DNA of 64,000 bases from Sphingomonas sp. CFBP 13720 (GCF_014842075.1 NZ_JACYVA010000003.1:1-64000); one strand, 5' to 3'; positions 43,918 through 53,036 are shown, numbered from the stretch's first letter. The notes: a model not told the origin generated them from the sequence alone. Program-made: numbers and translations.

Positions 43918-44158
43918 GTTTCCCGCCCCCGAGAACCGAACGCTCCCCGGGGACGAGACTAACGGGTCATCCGTTTAAAAAATACATCCGCATTTTTATA
44001 ACATTCGATTGTTTCAAGCACTTAGTACGGCGCGGACAATTTATAATTACGCTTAACGTGCGAATATTGGCATCACGCCATCGCATACTTGCAGTCTACG
44101 CTACCGTCCCGCACCGGCCGCTGACCGGCGCCAAGCGTCGTATCGCGGGGGCGGATGC
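43918..44158. other. AT-rich divergent promoter region
   Basis: Upstream of the OafA-type gene (-) and the small membrane protein candidate (+). Markedly AT-rich around 43970-44080, with an A-run near 43977; no gene or strong hairpin seen. No consensus promoter could be fixed. Confidence 0.35.
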
Positions 44159-44317
44159 ATGCGGAAGGTTTTCGATACGTACTGGAAGATGATTGCCGGT
44201 TTGATCATTGCTGGTGGGGTTTTGATCGCCCAGTCCGCTGTCGCGACCTTCAGCAGGGCACCGGCCGGCGTATCCGACGAGGGGGATCGGGCGCGCTTCC
44301 ATATCCCGCATCCCTGA
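44159..44317 (+). CDS. Possible 52-residue membrane peptide
   Basis: ATG at 44159 with a GC-rich purine stretch upstream (GGGGGCGG). The product MRKVFDTYWKMIAGLIIAGG then VLIAQSAVATFSRAP has a basic N-terminus and one helix, with a short polar tail. Codon third positions are less G/C-rich in the first half than in neighbours, so it is a moderate call. An overlapping ATG at 44155 in another frame is not supported. Confidence 0.4.
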   Translation: MRKVFDTYWKMIAGLIIAGGVLIAQSAVATFSRAPAGVSDEGDRARFHIPHP

Positions 44318-44442
44318 GCATGATCCATATGGGAGCGGGCGATCGGCCACCGGTCGCTCTGACCGAAGCGAACATGCCGTGCCCGGCCCGGACGAACGGA
44401 CGGCCAGTTCAGGCAGCACGGCTACCCCCTGCCGGACAGCGA

Positions 44443-44697
44443 TCAGATCCGTTCCGATTCGCCGATCGCGGCATCGATCATCGCGGACCAGATCGCGACA
44501 TCTCCGATCGCTGCCATCGGCTCCGAAGGTTCGCGGATGGTCCGCAGAACCGCGTCCGCCTGCGGAAGATAGGCACGCCAGGTTTCGTCGACGCTGGCGG
44601 AGGCGGACGGTTCGAACCCCGCCGCATTCGCGCTGTGATCCAGTCCGGCCAGCGTGCGGGCAACGCGCTCGGCAAGGGTGGTGACGGCTATGTCCAT
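44443..44697 (-). CDS. Small conserved-looking hypothetical protein (84 aa)
   Basis: 84 residues, mostly helical (MDIAVTTLAERVARTLAGLDHSANAAGFEP, VDETWRAYLPQADAVLRTIREPSEPMAAIGDVAIWSAMI). GGAG is seven bases before the ATG at 44697. A longer frame on the strand runs opposite the ZIP gene and is an artefact. No known family. Confidence 0.7.
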   Translation of the reverse strand: MDIAVTTLAERVARTLAGLDHSANAAGFEPSASASVDETWRAYLPQADAVLRTIREPSEPMAAIGDVAIWSAMIDAAIGESERI

Positions 44698-44715
44698 GTC
44701 AATCTCCGTTGGCAG

Positions 44716-44748
44716 CACGGATGAACCCGCGCGTCCGTCCGACGTTCC
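44716..44748 (-). promoter_or_regulatory. Possible EcfG-type promoter of the 84-aa gene
   Basis: On the minus strand GGAAC, 16 bp, then GGTT lies just upstream of the start at 44697. The alphaproteobacterial general-stress sigma factor EcfG prefers GGAAC with CGTT at this spacing; one base differs. Confidence 0.3.
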
Positions 44749-44979
44749 CTCCAAACATAGACGCTTCGAACATATCCCGTTGATATGGCGACCGGAATCG
44801 CGCCCTTCCCGACGAAGAACCGGACGTCGCAAGCGCGGCGGTGACGGTGCGTTGACCGCCAGGAAACGAACGGGTCGTGCGAACGTCGTACCTGATGCCG
44901 GGCACGGGCCCGTTCCATGCCTACCGACGCCTCGTCGCGACGGGCGGCGGCTATCCACGCGGCGAGGATCGGAGACGTC

Positions 44980-45744
44980 ATGATTCCACTGTCGATTCAG
45001 GCTGGCCTGTGGGGCCTGTTGAGTGGCTCCGCCCTGCTGATCGGTGCGGCGATCGGCTGGTTCGTGGCGATGCCGCGCAAGGCCGTGGCCGGGATCATGG
45101 CGTTCGGTTCGGGCGTGCTGATCTCCGCCCTGTCGTTCGAACTGATGGACGAGGCGTGGAAACAGGGTGGATTTCTGGCAGTCGGTATCGGATTCGTTTC
45201 CGGCGCGACGGTGTACACGGCGCTGAACTTCGCGCTGGCCGCTCACGGCGCGCGTCATCGCAAGCGATCGGACGCGGCATCCAGAAAGCAGCATGATGCG
45301 GTCGCGCCGACGGGCAACAGCGCGTCGCTGGCGCTGGGCGCGTTGATCGACGGCGTGCCGGAATCGATCGTGATCGGCACCAGCCTTCTGGCGGGCGGCG
45401 CGATCGGATGGGTCGCGGTCGCCGCGGTCTTCCTGTCCAATCTGCCCGAAGGTCTGTCGAGTGCCGCAGGCGCACGGCACGAAGGAAAGTCCGCAGGCTT
45501 CGTCTTCGCCCTGTGGGCCGGTATCGCGTTGGTGGCCGGGCTGTCCTCGTTCGCGGGCTTCACCCTGTTCGATGGCGCATCGCCACAGGTGCTCGCCGCC
45601 GTGCAGGGCGTCGCGGCCGGTGCCATTCTGGCGATGATCATCGACACCATGGCCCCCGAAGCATTCGAGGGAACACATGATTTCGCCGGACTGATCGCCG
45701 TTTTCGGGTTCCTGACCGCCTTTGGCCTGTCGAAACTGGCATAG
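44980..45744 (+). CDS. ZIP-family metal transporter
   Basis: 254 residues with about eight membrane helices. The family metal motifs are visible: LGALIDGVPESIVIG in the fourth helix (H replaced by D at one point) and FLSNLPEGLSSA in the fifth, with a Gly-Ala-rich first half. It imports zinc or another divalent ion, though the DGVPES variation makes specificity uncertain. GGAG is six bases before the ATG. A hairpin follows at 45747. Confidence 0.88.
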   Translation: MIPLSIQAGLWGLLSGSALLIGAAIGWFVAMPRKAVAGIMAFGSGVLISALSFELMDEAWKQGGFLAVGIGFVSGATVYTALNFALAAHGARHRKRSDAASRKQHDAVAPTGNSASLALGALIDGVPESIVIGTSLLAGGAIGWVAVAAVFLSNLPEGLSSAAGARHEGKSAGFVFALWAGIALVAGLSSFAGFTLFDGASPQVLAAVQGVAAGAILAMIIDTMAPEAFEGTHDFAGLIAVFGFLTAFGLSKLA

Positions 45745-45746
45745 GG

Positions 45747-45786
45747 TCGCCGGGTCGAACCGGACCCACCACGTCCGGCCCGGCGA
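45747..45786. terminator. Two-part hairpin between convergent genes
   Basis: An outer 8-bp stem (TCGCCGGG/CCCGGCGA) encloses an inner 6-bp stem (CCGGAC/GTCCGG) right after the ZIP stop and ten bases before the convergent DUF1488-like gene. No T-tract. Confidence 0.55.
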
Positions 45787-45795
45787 TGCCGTGAC

Positions 45796-46086
45796 TCAGT
45801 CGTCGAGATCCGCCGACGTCAAAAGGATCGGCGGCTCCCCGCCCAGACGTTTAACGAACTCTCGCCGGGCGATGCGGTGAATGTCGGTTTCACGTTCGAC
45901 AAACACTTCCATGGCGGTTTCGGGATCGATGCCGTCCAGTTCGGGATCGTGCAGTTCGGCCAGCGCGTCGGCGGTGATCAGAAACTCCACCTCGCCGAAA
46001 TCGGTCATGCCCATGAACCCCACGCTGTCGCGCTCGGCGACCCATGCATAGTCCCGCGTTTCGAAGCGTACGCTGGCGCGCGGCAT
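45796..46086 (-). CDS. DUF1488-like small protein
   Basis: 96 residues. YAWVAERDSVGFMGMTDFGEVEFLITADAL, then a helix with AMEVFVERETDIHRIARREFVKR, matches the DUF1488 layout (a short beta sheet, 'ALxxL', closing helix). Function unknown. Four bases after the 96-aa gene upstream, so translationally linked. Confidence 0.7.
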   Translation of the reverse strand: MPRASVRFETRDYAWVAERDSVGFMGMTDFGEVEFLITADALAELHDPELDGIDPETAMEVFVERETDIHRIARREFVKRLGGEPPILLTSADLDD

Positions 46087-46090
46087 CGGG

Positions 46091-46381
46091 TCAGTCCTGT
46101 TCTGCAGCGGCGCGCGGGGGCAGGCGCTCCGCCAGCACCGCAATGCCTTCGCCGGCAAAGCTCTGGTTCGAAACACCATCGATCTGCACACCATGCTCGG
46201 TCGTCAGCGTGGCGGCGGTCCGGTGCGCGGTGTCGAGCGCCATCCACGCCCGCACCGCGCCTTCGAGACTGGTGACCTCGGCCACATCGGTGTCGCCACG
46301 CGGCACATTCTCCAGCGCAGCGCTCATCCGCCAGTCGATCCCGGGCGTTTTCGCGCCCTCGCCCCAGGTTGCTTCGGTCAT
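46091..46381 (-). CDS. Hypothetical protein (96 aa)
   Basis: 96 residues, MTEATWGEGAKTPGIDWRM at the start, then mixed alpha/beta (VTSLEGAVRAWMALDTAHRTAATLTTEHGVQIDG). Forms a two-gene unit with the DUF1488-like protein. A purine-rich stretch (GTGAGACG) precedes the ATG. No family recognised. Confidence 0.7.
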   Translation of the reverse strand: MTEATWGEGAKTPGIDWRMSAALENVPRGDTDVAEVTSLEGAVRAWMALDTAHRTAATLTTEHGVQIDGVSNQSFAGEGIAVLAERLPPRAAAEQD

Positions 46382-46482
46382 GACGTCTCACTTTCGGTCG
46401 ATGGCGTACCGGTATCTACACCCCCCGGCGGCGGATCGCCAAGCCGCATCGCCGGTGCCGGAATAGAGCGGCGGAACGTCCG

Positions 46483-47421
46483 CTACCGGTCGCCGGATAT
46501 CAACGCGGCGAGCCGATGCCCCGACAGCCACGCCGCCTCGATCCGTGGTCCGAGGAACCAGTCGCCTGCCGCGCCCAGCCGCAGGTCGCCATTCCAGAAC
46601 GCACCGCATTCCGATGGGCCGCGTTCGGGCATGGCAGCCTTTGCATAGCGCCAGCGATGCACACTGGTGGCGAGGACGGCCGGCAGTGCGACGCCGCCAT
46701 GCTGCGCGAACGCCGCGAGGAGCGTCCGTTCGACCTCGTCCCGGTCGTCTTCGAGATGCACGCGCGACCACTCCGCGCTCGCCTGAAGCACCCATGCCTC
46801 GGGGCCGCTCCGCTCCGGCTTGGCCGAGTTGCGGACGGCGGACCCGATGATGCCGATATCGGTATGCCGATCCCGATCGATCGGCACCCGACCCGCGAAC
46901 GCCGCCATGACGGTCCAGCACGGATCGGAAATCGAAGAACGCGCGGCCTCGGCCAATCCGCCGTCATGCTCCGCGACCAGCGGCGCGACCTGTTCGGCCG
47001 GCACCGCGACGATCGCCGCGTCGAACCGCACGTCACCGATCCGCCAGCCGTCGCCGTCACGGTGCAGGCGGTCGATGGCCGTGTTCCACCGGACGTCGCA
47101 ATCGTCCGCCATCGCCCGGATCGGCGCGTTCATCGCCGGCGTTCCGACCCACGCATCGGCACCGGCGGGCGACCAGCGTACGGCATGGCCGTCCTGCGCC
47201 CAACGCTCGACCTGCGCCACGAACGCCGGATCACGCGCCGTGCAATATTGTGCGCCGTGGTCGAACGAGGCTTCGCCCTGCAGCGTATCGATCCGGCGGG
47301 TCGACATTCGGCCACCCGGCCCCCGCCCCTTGTCGAACAGGATGGGCCGATGTCCCTGCCGTTGCAGCGCGTGTGCGCACGACAGTCCCGCCATCCCGGC
47401 GCCGATGATTCCGATCCGCAT
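46483..47421 (-). CDS. FAD-dependent amine-oxidase/renalase-like oxidoreductase
   Basis: 312 residues. The ATG at 47421 is followed directly by RIGIIGAGMAGLSCAHALQ (FAD loop) and FDKGRGPGGRMSTRR, the second flavin-binding motif of renalase-like enzymes; QASAEWSRVHLED and LGAAGDWFLGPRIEAAWLSG continue the family pattern. GGGGA is six bases before the start. These act on NAD(P)H-related or amine substrates; the exact role is unknown. Confidence 0.88.
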   Translation of the reverse strand: MRIGIIGAGMAGLSCAHALQRQGHRPILFDKGRGPGGRMSTRRIDTLQGEASFDHGAQYCTARDPAFVAQVERWAQDGHAVRWSPAGADAWVGTPAMNAPIRAMADDCDVRWNTAIDRLHRDGDGWRIGDVRFDAAIVAVPAEQVAPLVAEHDGGLAEAARSSISDPCWTVMAAFAGRVPIDRDRHTDIGIIGSAVRNSAKPERSGPEAWVLQASAEWSRVHLEDDRDEVERTLLAAFAQHGGVALPAVLATSVHRWRYAKAAMPERGPSECGAFWNGDLRLGAAGDWFLGPRIEAAWLSGHRLAALISGDR

Positions 47422-47764
47422 GCTATTCCCCCAACCTGACCTCCTGCCCAGCCGACTGGCGTGGCGGTTGCCCGAACGGCATCGAACGCAACGCACCACG
47501 GATAGTGCCCGCCGGGTGCGGACACGTCGGGAACCCGCCGGACCGGAAACAATCGGGCAACCCGGTTGCGCACGGGTGAGGGGGATGTCCGATCAAGTCG
47601 CAGGACGCCGACAACCGGGCCATGGAACGGGCGGAAGAGACGACACGACGGGGCCGATGCCGCCGGATGGCGATCCCGTGCAAAGGTCGCCGGTCACCGT
47701 CGGCAAGCGATCGGTATGCGCATAACCGATGGACCCCGCATGCGAGAAACGTCATCATTACCGC
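47422..47764. other. Divergent intergenic region
   Basis: 343 bp between the FAD enzyme (-) and the membrane protein (+). A 46-codon frame at 47585-47725 has rare codons (AGA, AGG, several CAA) and a ribosome site that would be too close, so no gene is called. No clear hairpin. Confidence 0.35.
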
Positions 47765-48529
47765 ATGAACGACGTTCCAGGTCCGCTCGAACCGATGATC
47801 CACCGTGCACGCAACGTCGCGGCCGGCATCGCCGATGTCGGGCTGACCCGCGCCGAGGAACTGCTTCGACGCATGTCGCCCGAAGGCCGCGAGCAGGCAC
47901 GCCGCGAACGCGAAGCGAAGGCACGGCGGCAGAAGCGGTTGCTCGCCCGGCTGGCCATGGCGGCGATCGCGGCGATGCTGGCATGGGCACTGATCGGCAC
48001 CATCGCGCCGGCGGGCGTCGCGATCGCGCTGGCATCCGCGCTGATGCTGTTCCTGACCATGCTGGTCTTCGCGCGCGCCGATCCGCGTACGCCGGGGCGC
48101 GAAGCCCTGTCGCAGGCCCCGCTACCCGGCCTTGCGGAAGAAGCCGCCGTCTGGCTCGCCGCGCAACGGCGCGGTTTGCCGGCACCCGCGCTGCAACGCA
48201 TCGATGCCATCGGCCACCGGCTGGACGGTTTGGCACCGCAGCTTGCACGGCTCGACCCGCGCAGTCCCGCCGCCGCATCCATCCGTACGCTGATCGCGGT
48301 GGAACTGCCCGCGCTGGTCGAAAACTGGCGCAACGTGCCGCTTTCGGCGCGGCACGCGGTTCATGCCGATGGCAAGACACCCGACGGCCATCTGCTGAAC
48401 GGCCTGCAACTGATCGACGCGGAACTCGCCTCCGCAACCGATCAGCTGGAGCGGGTCACGCTCGACGGGATCGCGGTGCAGGGCCGGTATCTCGAACTCA
48501 AGTACAGCGGCAACGACGCCTATCCGTGA
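47765..48529 (+). CDS. Membrane protein with two central helices, XpaC-like
   Basis: 254 residues. A basic helical N-terminus (EEARAR-type, EQARREREAKARRQKRL), two adjacent membrane helices (about 70-115: LAMAAIAAMLAWALIGTIAP and VAIALASALMLFLTML), then a long soluble helical domain (about 125-254). The arrangement resembles XpaC/TelA-linked bacterial membrane proteins but no motif is decisive. It is followed by a tiny ORF. Confidence 0.65.
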   Translation: MNDVPGPLEPMIHRARNVAAGIADVGLTRAEELLRRMSPEGREQARREREAKARRQKRLLARLAMAAIAAMLAWALIGTIAPAGVAIALASALMLFLTMLVFARADPRTPGREALSQAPLPGLAEEAAVWLAAQRRGLPAPALQRIDAIGHRLDGLAPQLARLDPRSPAAASIRTLIAVELPALVENWRNVPLSARHAVHADGKTPDGHLLNGLQLIDAELASATDQLERVTLDGIAVQGRYLELKYSGNDAYP

Positions 48530-48622
48530 CGCCGCAGTCGTAAAGCCGGCGGCAATCGACGCGACATCGGGGTTGCGCCCTTTTCGACGGATCGCTCGTT
48601 TGACCGATCGAGGAGATCGACC

Positions 48623-48763
48623 ATGCCAGACGACAAGACGATCGGAACCGACGGCGACAGGGCGGACACCGGCCACCGTGACGACCATGCCGTGCAAAAC
48701 GCCGCACCGGTCCCGACCGAGGACGACGACGCGCAGCGCGACAGTGCGGCGCATCCAAGTTAA
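48623..48763 (+). CDS. 46-residue acidic peptide
   Basis: AGGAGAT at an ideal distance before the ATG. The product MPDDKTIGTDGDRADTGHRD continues in the same polar, disordered style and ends RDSAAHPS. It lacks hydrophobic residues, so it would be unfolded on its own. Its ribosome site and third-codon bias support a real gene; function unknown. It lies just before the BLUF gene. Confidence 0.6.
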   Translation: MPDDKTIGTDGDRADTGHRDDHAVQNAAPVPTEDDDAQRDSAAHPS

Positions 48764-48820
48764 GCCGCTTGGAACTATAGAATAGTCGACGTTGCGCTCC
48801 ACGACCGGGTGGCATACGAC

Positions 48821-49240
48821 ATGACGGTGCAGGACAGACAACTTCGCCAGATATTCTATCACAGCCGTGCCGTGCCCGGTGTCGATATCGGACCGATCCT
48901 CGCGTCGGCCAAGCGCAACAACGGCATCGACGGTATCACCGGCCTGATGCTGTTCGACGGCCACTCGTTCCTTCAGGTGCTCGAAGGCTCCGAGGACAGC
49001 GTCGCCGCCGCGTTCGAGCGCATCCGGCCGGACCCACGTCACACCGACGTGACGGTCATCAGCGATCATCTGGTGCCCGAGCGCGACTTTGCGTACTGGA
49101 GCATGGAGTTGCGCGATCCCGCCCATCCGTCGGATGACTCGGTGTGGCGGCTGCGTCGCAGGCTGGAGCAGTTCAATCCCGACTTCCATCACTATTTTTT
49201 CGATGGATCCGGGTCGCCATCAGACGTTTCTTCGTCGTGA
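48821..49240 (+). CDS. BLUF-domain blue-light receptor (short, no output domain)
   Basis: About 139 residues. Flavin-binding BLUF features are visible: Tyr13 in IFYHSRA, Asn in RNNGIDGITGLM, Gln in HSFLQVLEG (the light-switch Gln), and FAYWSM near the C-end of the domain. No other domain is fused, so it would act by protein contact. The start may be ATG 48821 or GTG 48809. Two tiny ORFs flank it (48623-48763 and 49290-49475). Confidence 0.88.
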   Translation: MTVQDRQLRQIFYHSRAVPGVDIGPILASAKRNNGIDGITGLMLFDGHSFLQVLEGSEDSVAAAFERIRPDPRHTDVTVISDHLVPERDFAYWSMELRDPAHPSDDSVWRLRRRLEQFNPDFHHYFFDGSGSPSDVSSS

Positions 49241-49289
49241 AGGCACCGATCTGTTTCTGATCGGTTGATGCCACCACAGGAGAACAGGC

Positions 49290-49475
49290 GTGGCATCGGA
49301 CAGGATCGTAGCAGTGGGATTGCTGACCGAACGGGATCTGGCGGTGCTGGGTAATGGCTTCACCCGCATGTTCCCGGTGCAGAACGACAGTTCGTTCGAC
49401 GATCTGCTGGCCAAGCTAGAAAACATCAGCGCCACGCCGGTCCATACCGGCACGCCGGGCAAGCGCCGCGGTTAG
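49290..49475 (+). CDS. Hypothetical protein (61 aa, GTG start)
   Basis: 61 residues starting with GTG at 49290; AGGAGA precedes it. The sequence ASDRIVAVGLLTERDLAVLG has a short alpha/beta start, then a Ser/Asp-rich tail. It lies 49 bp after BLUF on the same strand; possibly a partner. No family. Confidence 0.65.
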   Translation: MASDRIVAVGLLTERDLAVLGNGFTRMFPVQNDSSFDDLLAKLENISATPVHTGTPGKRRG

Positions 49476-49528
49476 GGGCGGAGAGAGGCTCTCAACGGCG
49501 GCCGGCAGCCGACCGGCGGCGCACCGGT

Positions 49529-49981
49529 TCAGTCCGGCAATTTGCCGACGATTTTCATCCAGCGATCTCGCGTCGACGGATTGTCCGCGCTGCGCTTGCC
49601 CGGCAGGTCGCGGGTATCCAGCCAGTCGCGATGCCAGCTTTCGATCGCGAAATGGCTGGTCGGTCGAAAGCGATAGGGTTCGTCGAAACTGCCGACTGTC
49701 AGGTCCAGCCCGGTCGCATTGTCGTCCGCGAACTCGAACGTCAGCGGCGTTCCGCACGCGGCACAAAAACCGCGATGGGCAATCGGCGAAGATGCGAAGC
49801 GATCCGGCTCACGCGTCGTCCATGTCAGGTCGGCACGTGCCACGGCCTTGAACGCGATCGATACGCCGCCCGTCGCCCGCTGGCACATCCGGCAATGACA
49901 TAAATAGGCGTCGTCGCTGTCGATCACGACCGCATACCGCACCCGGCCGCATTGGCAGCCGCCTGTCACGCTTTCCTGCAT
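49529..49981 (-). CDS. GFA-family glutathione-dependent formaldehyde-activating-like protein
   Basis: 150 residues. Zinc motifs: GGCQCG, LCHCRMCQR and FCAACGTPL, i.e. CxC, CHCxxC and CxxC of the Mss4/GFA fold. GGGAGG is five bases before the ATG at 49981; a GTG six bases earlier is a less likely start. Members bind zinc and some condense glutathione with formaldehyde; most are of unknown role. Confidence 0.88.
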   Translation of the reverse strand: MQESVTGGCQCGRVRYAVVIDSDDAYLCHCRMCQRATGGVSIAFKAVARADLTWTTREPDRFASSPIAHRGFCAACGTPLTFEFADDNATGLDLTVGSFDEPYRFRPTSHFAIESWHRDWLDTRDLPGKRSADNPSTRDRWMKIVGKLPD

Positions 49982-50054
49982 TCGCACCTCCCGAAATCCT
50001 GCCTGCCGCGATGGTGCGGTGCAGGCGCGTCCGAAATCATGGATCGCCTCCTGC

Positions 50055-52727
50055 CTAGCGGATATCGAATGTCGCGCGTTGTCCGGCGGCGGGTATCAGG
50101 CCGGTGCGCTGTCCCGGCTGCCCTCCTCCGACCCATAGTTCGGTTCTGCCGAGGGGGACGGATCGCCCTCCCTGCGCATCGACGACAGCGAGTGCGTCGT
50201 GATCCAGCGTGAACGTCACCGTTCGTTGTTCGCCGCGTCGCAATCGGATCTTCTGAAAGCCCTTCAGCGACCGGACCGGAGCGTCCGTGCCGGCACGCGC
50301 GACGTACAGCTGCACGACTTCGTCCCCGTCGCGCGGCCCGCTATTGCGGACGTCGACGGCGACCTGCATCGACTGTCCGGCGCGGATCGACGACGTCCCC
50401 AATTTCGGCGTGCCATAGGTAAATCGGGTGAAGCTCAATCCATATCCGAACGGATATAATGGTTCGCCGCGGAAGTAGCGGTAGGTCCGGCCAGCCATGC
50501 CATAGTCCCAGAACGGCGGCAGATCGTCCGCCGTTCGATAGAAGGTGACCGGCAGACGCCCCGACGGATTGAAGTCGCCCGCGATCAGTCCTGCGACCGC
50601 GCGGCCGCCGGTGCCGCCCGGATACCATGCCTGGATGATCGCCGGCACATGCCGGTCCGCCCAGTTGAGCGCCAGCGCGCTACCGCTCATCGATACCAGC
50701 ACCACCGGTTTCCCGGTGGCGTGCAACCGTTCCAGCAATGCGTGCTGCGGTCCGGGCAGGTCGAGGCTGGTGCGGTCGCCGCCAGCGAAACCCGGCGCAT
50801 TGACGCGCATCTCCTCACCTTCCAGCTTGGACGTAAGGCCACCGACGAACACGATCAGGTCCGCCGCCCGGCCCGCCGCGACCGCCGCGCTTTCGCGCAC
50901 CTCCGCACCGCTCCACAACAGGCGCTGATCCCCCCGGCCGCCCTTTTGCCGGGCCTCGACGATCAGCCGGACCGGTTTTCCCGCGCGAAGCGGAATTTCG
51001 CGATCGACGATGGTTTCGGGTTTGGCCGGGTCCCACGCATCGGCGACGTCGCGTCCGTCGATCTTTACCCGATATCCATCGAAGCCGCTGACCTGAAAAC
51101 GATAGGCGCTGTCGGTGGTCGGGTTCAGCCAGCCGCTCCAGCGGACGGCACCGTCGCGTTCCTCGCGCGTCGGACGGCCCCAGCCGAACGCCGCGTCGGG
51201 GACGATCGCCTGCCGCGCGGGCGCGCCCGACATGGCCGGCGTGTCGAACACCTCCATGCGGACGCCACGCGCGGTGCAGGCGGCATCGACGCAAAGCATG
51301 GCGCCCGGCACCCCCTTGAACGGCGCGCCGGTCAGGCCGGTGCCCTCGACATAGTCGATCGTCGCGTCGGGAAAGCGCTCGCGCAGGCCGGCCAGCACCG
51401 TCACCGGCCGCGATGGCGTGCCGTTATAGTTGCCGACCAACGCGTCGACGCTGTCGGCATTCGGTCCGATCACCGCGATGCGTCGCGGCGCTGCCTTCAG
51501 GGGCAGAAGGCCATCGTTCTTCAACAACACCATGGACCCGCGTGCGACCTCGTCGGCAAGCGCGGCATGTTCCGGCGTGTCGAAATCGGTCGCGCGGATC
51601 GCCGACCAGCGCGACGGCCCGCCCGACCCGACCAGTCCCAGCCGCATGCGTGCCGCCATCAACCGGACGACGGCGCGGTCGAGCGTCGCTTTGGAAAGCA
51701 GCCCACGTTCGACCGCGCGCACGATCACCGCCGGGTCGTTCGATTTGTTCAGCCCGAATTCGGCGCAGAACAGGTCGGTGCCCGCCTTGATCGCTGCCGC
51801 CACCGCCTGTTCGGGCGTCGCGACCCAGTGATGCGCATCAGGTTTGAAGATATCGGCGATCGCCGCGCAATCCGACACCACATGCCCGCGAAACCCCCAT
51901 ACGCCGCGCACTCGCGTTTCGATCAGCGGCGATGCGCAGGCGGGAACGCCGTCGATGGCGTTATAGGCGCACATCAGTCCCTCCGGCCGACCTTCGGTCA
52001 CCGCTGCGCGGAACGCGGGCAGATAGGTATCTTCCAGATCATACGCGCTCGGGTGGATGTCGTCGCGATGCCGGTCGGCTTCGGGGCCGCTATGGACGGC
52101 GAAATGCTTCACGGCGGCCAGCGTCTTGAGCATCCGCGGATCGTCGCCCTGCAACCCCCGGATGAACGCGACGCCGAACCGCGCGGTCAGATACGGGTCC
52201 TCCCCCCACGTCTCCTGCCCCCTGCCCCACCGCGGGTCGCGGAAGATGTTGATGTTGGGCGACCAGACCGTCAGCCCGCGATACTGTGCGACGCTGCCGT
52301 CGCCCCCCACCGACGCCCGGTATTTGGCCCGGAATTCGGTCGCGATCACATCGGCGGTACGCTGGATCAACGGCACGTCCCATGTGGCGGCCATGCCGAT
52401 CGCCTGCGGGAACACGGTCGCCTCCCCCGCACGGGCGACGCCGTGCAGCCCCTCGCTCCACCAGTTGTACGCCGGAACGCCCAGCCGCGCGATCGCGGGC
52501 GCGTCATGCCGGATCTGGCCCGCCTTCTCGGCCAGGGTCATCCGTGCCACCAGCGCGGCGGCGCGGCGCTCGGCATCGTCGATGCTGCGATCGAGTTCGG
52601 TTCGGCCATCGGGCTTGCCGGTCGCGATCCCGGCCGACGCCGGGAGCAGCGTGGCGGTGAGAAGGACACAGGGCAGGATGGCCCGACGGAAGGTCCGGTG
52701 TCGCTGCCGATCCGCCGGTTTCGTCAT
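50055..52727 (-). CDS. Exported GH3 beta-glucosidase/beta-xylosidase with PA14 insert
   Basis: 890 residues with an N-terminal signal (charged MTKPADRQRHRTFRR then a hydrophobic helix ending near PASA). GH3 N-domain with KHFAVHSG at 207 and the nucleophile Asp286 in VVSDCAAI, a form common in beta-xylosidase-type GH3 enzymes; substrate could be xylo- or gluco-oligosaccharides. A PA14 carbohydrate-binding insert spans about 475-600 (SGWLNPTTDSAYRFQVSGFDGYRVKIDG). The second GH3 domain and a C-terminal Fn3-like domain (YGLSFTRFTY, VQLYV) follow. GGAGAGCGGGAT precedes the start. It would act in the periplasm or outside. Confidence 0.92.
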   Translation of the reverse strand: MTKPADRQRHRTFRRAILPCVLLTATLLPASAGIATGKPDGRTELDRSIDDAERRAAALVARMTLAEKAGQIRHDAPAIARLGVPAYNWWSEGLHGVARAGEATVFPQAIGMAATWDVPLIQRTADVIATEFRAKYRASVGGDGSVAQYRGLTVWSPNINIFRDPRWGRGQETWGEDPYLTARFGVAFIRGLQGDDPRMLKTLAAVKHFAVHSGPEADRHRDDIHPSAYDLEDTYLPAFRAAVTEGRPEGLMCAYNAIDGVPACASPLIETRVRGVWGFRGHVVSDCAAIADIFKPDAHHWVATPEQAVAAAIKAGTDLFCAEFGLNKSNDPAVIVRAVERGLLSKATLDRAVVRLMAARMRLGLVGSGGPSRWSAIRATDFDTPEHAALADEVARGSMVLLKNDGLLPLKAAPRRIAVIGPNADSVDALVGNYNGTPSRPVTVLAGLRERFPDATIDYVEGTGLTGAPFKGVPGAMLCVDAACTARGVRMEVFDTPAMSGAPARQAIVPDAAFGWGRPTREERDGAVRWSGWLNPTTDSAYRFQVSGFDGYRVKIDGRDVADAWDPAKPETIVDREIPLRAGKPVRLIVEARQKGGRGDQRLLWSGAEVRESAAVAAGRAADLIVFVGGLTSKLEGEEMRVNAPGFAGGDRTSLDLPGPQHALLERLHATGKPVVLVSMSGSALALNWADRHVPAIIQAWYPGGTGGRAVAGLIAGDFNPSGRLPVTFYRTADDLPPFWDYGMAGRTYRYFRGEPLYPFGYGLSFTRFTYGTPKLGTSSIRAGQSMQVAVDVRNSGPRDGDEVVQLYVARAGTDAPVRSLKGFQKIRLRRGEQRTVTFTLDHDALAVVDAQGGRSVPLGRTELWVGGGQPGQRTGLIPAAGQRATFDIR

Positions 52728-53036
52728 ATCCCGCTCTCCATCGTCGCTCGCATCGAATGATTTCGTGGCAGCAAGTCGCGAAACAGCCGATATTTCAAGC
52801 TTTTAATACTGTCATGATGATTGATGCGGCCGGGAGTGACGCTATTCTGCCGGACGGGGCACGACCGTAATTCAGCAACTGCCGCGCGGCTGCCGGGATC
52901 GGGCGTTCCTACGTCAGCCTATTGCAAACCATTGTATCAAATGAAAATATTTTGTTCATAATTGTGACAGGTTAGAGGCGGGGGCGATCGTGAGTGGTAG
53001 CAACCGCGAGGGCGGGGGCCTTTCGCGGAGACGTCG
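52728..53036. other. Divergent intergenic region of GH3 and GT-Glf genes
   Basis: 309 bp. AT-rich near 52790-52830 and 52930-52970, probably the two promoters. No gene or strong hairpin seen. Confidence 0.4.

Noticed and set aside
47585..47725. Possible 46-aa peptide between the FAD enzyme and the membrane protein
   Set aside because: Rare codons (AGA, AGG, CAA) and a purine stretch touching the ATG speak against translation; no conservation information is available.
48771..48793. GGAAC with CGTT upstream of the BLUF gene
   Set aside because: The spacer is only 14 bp, outside the accepted range.
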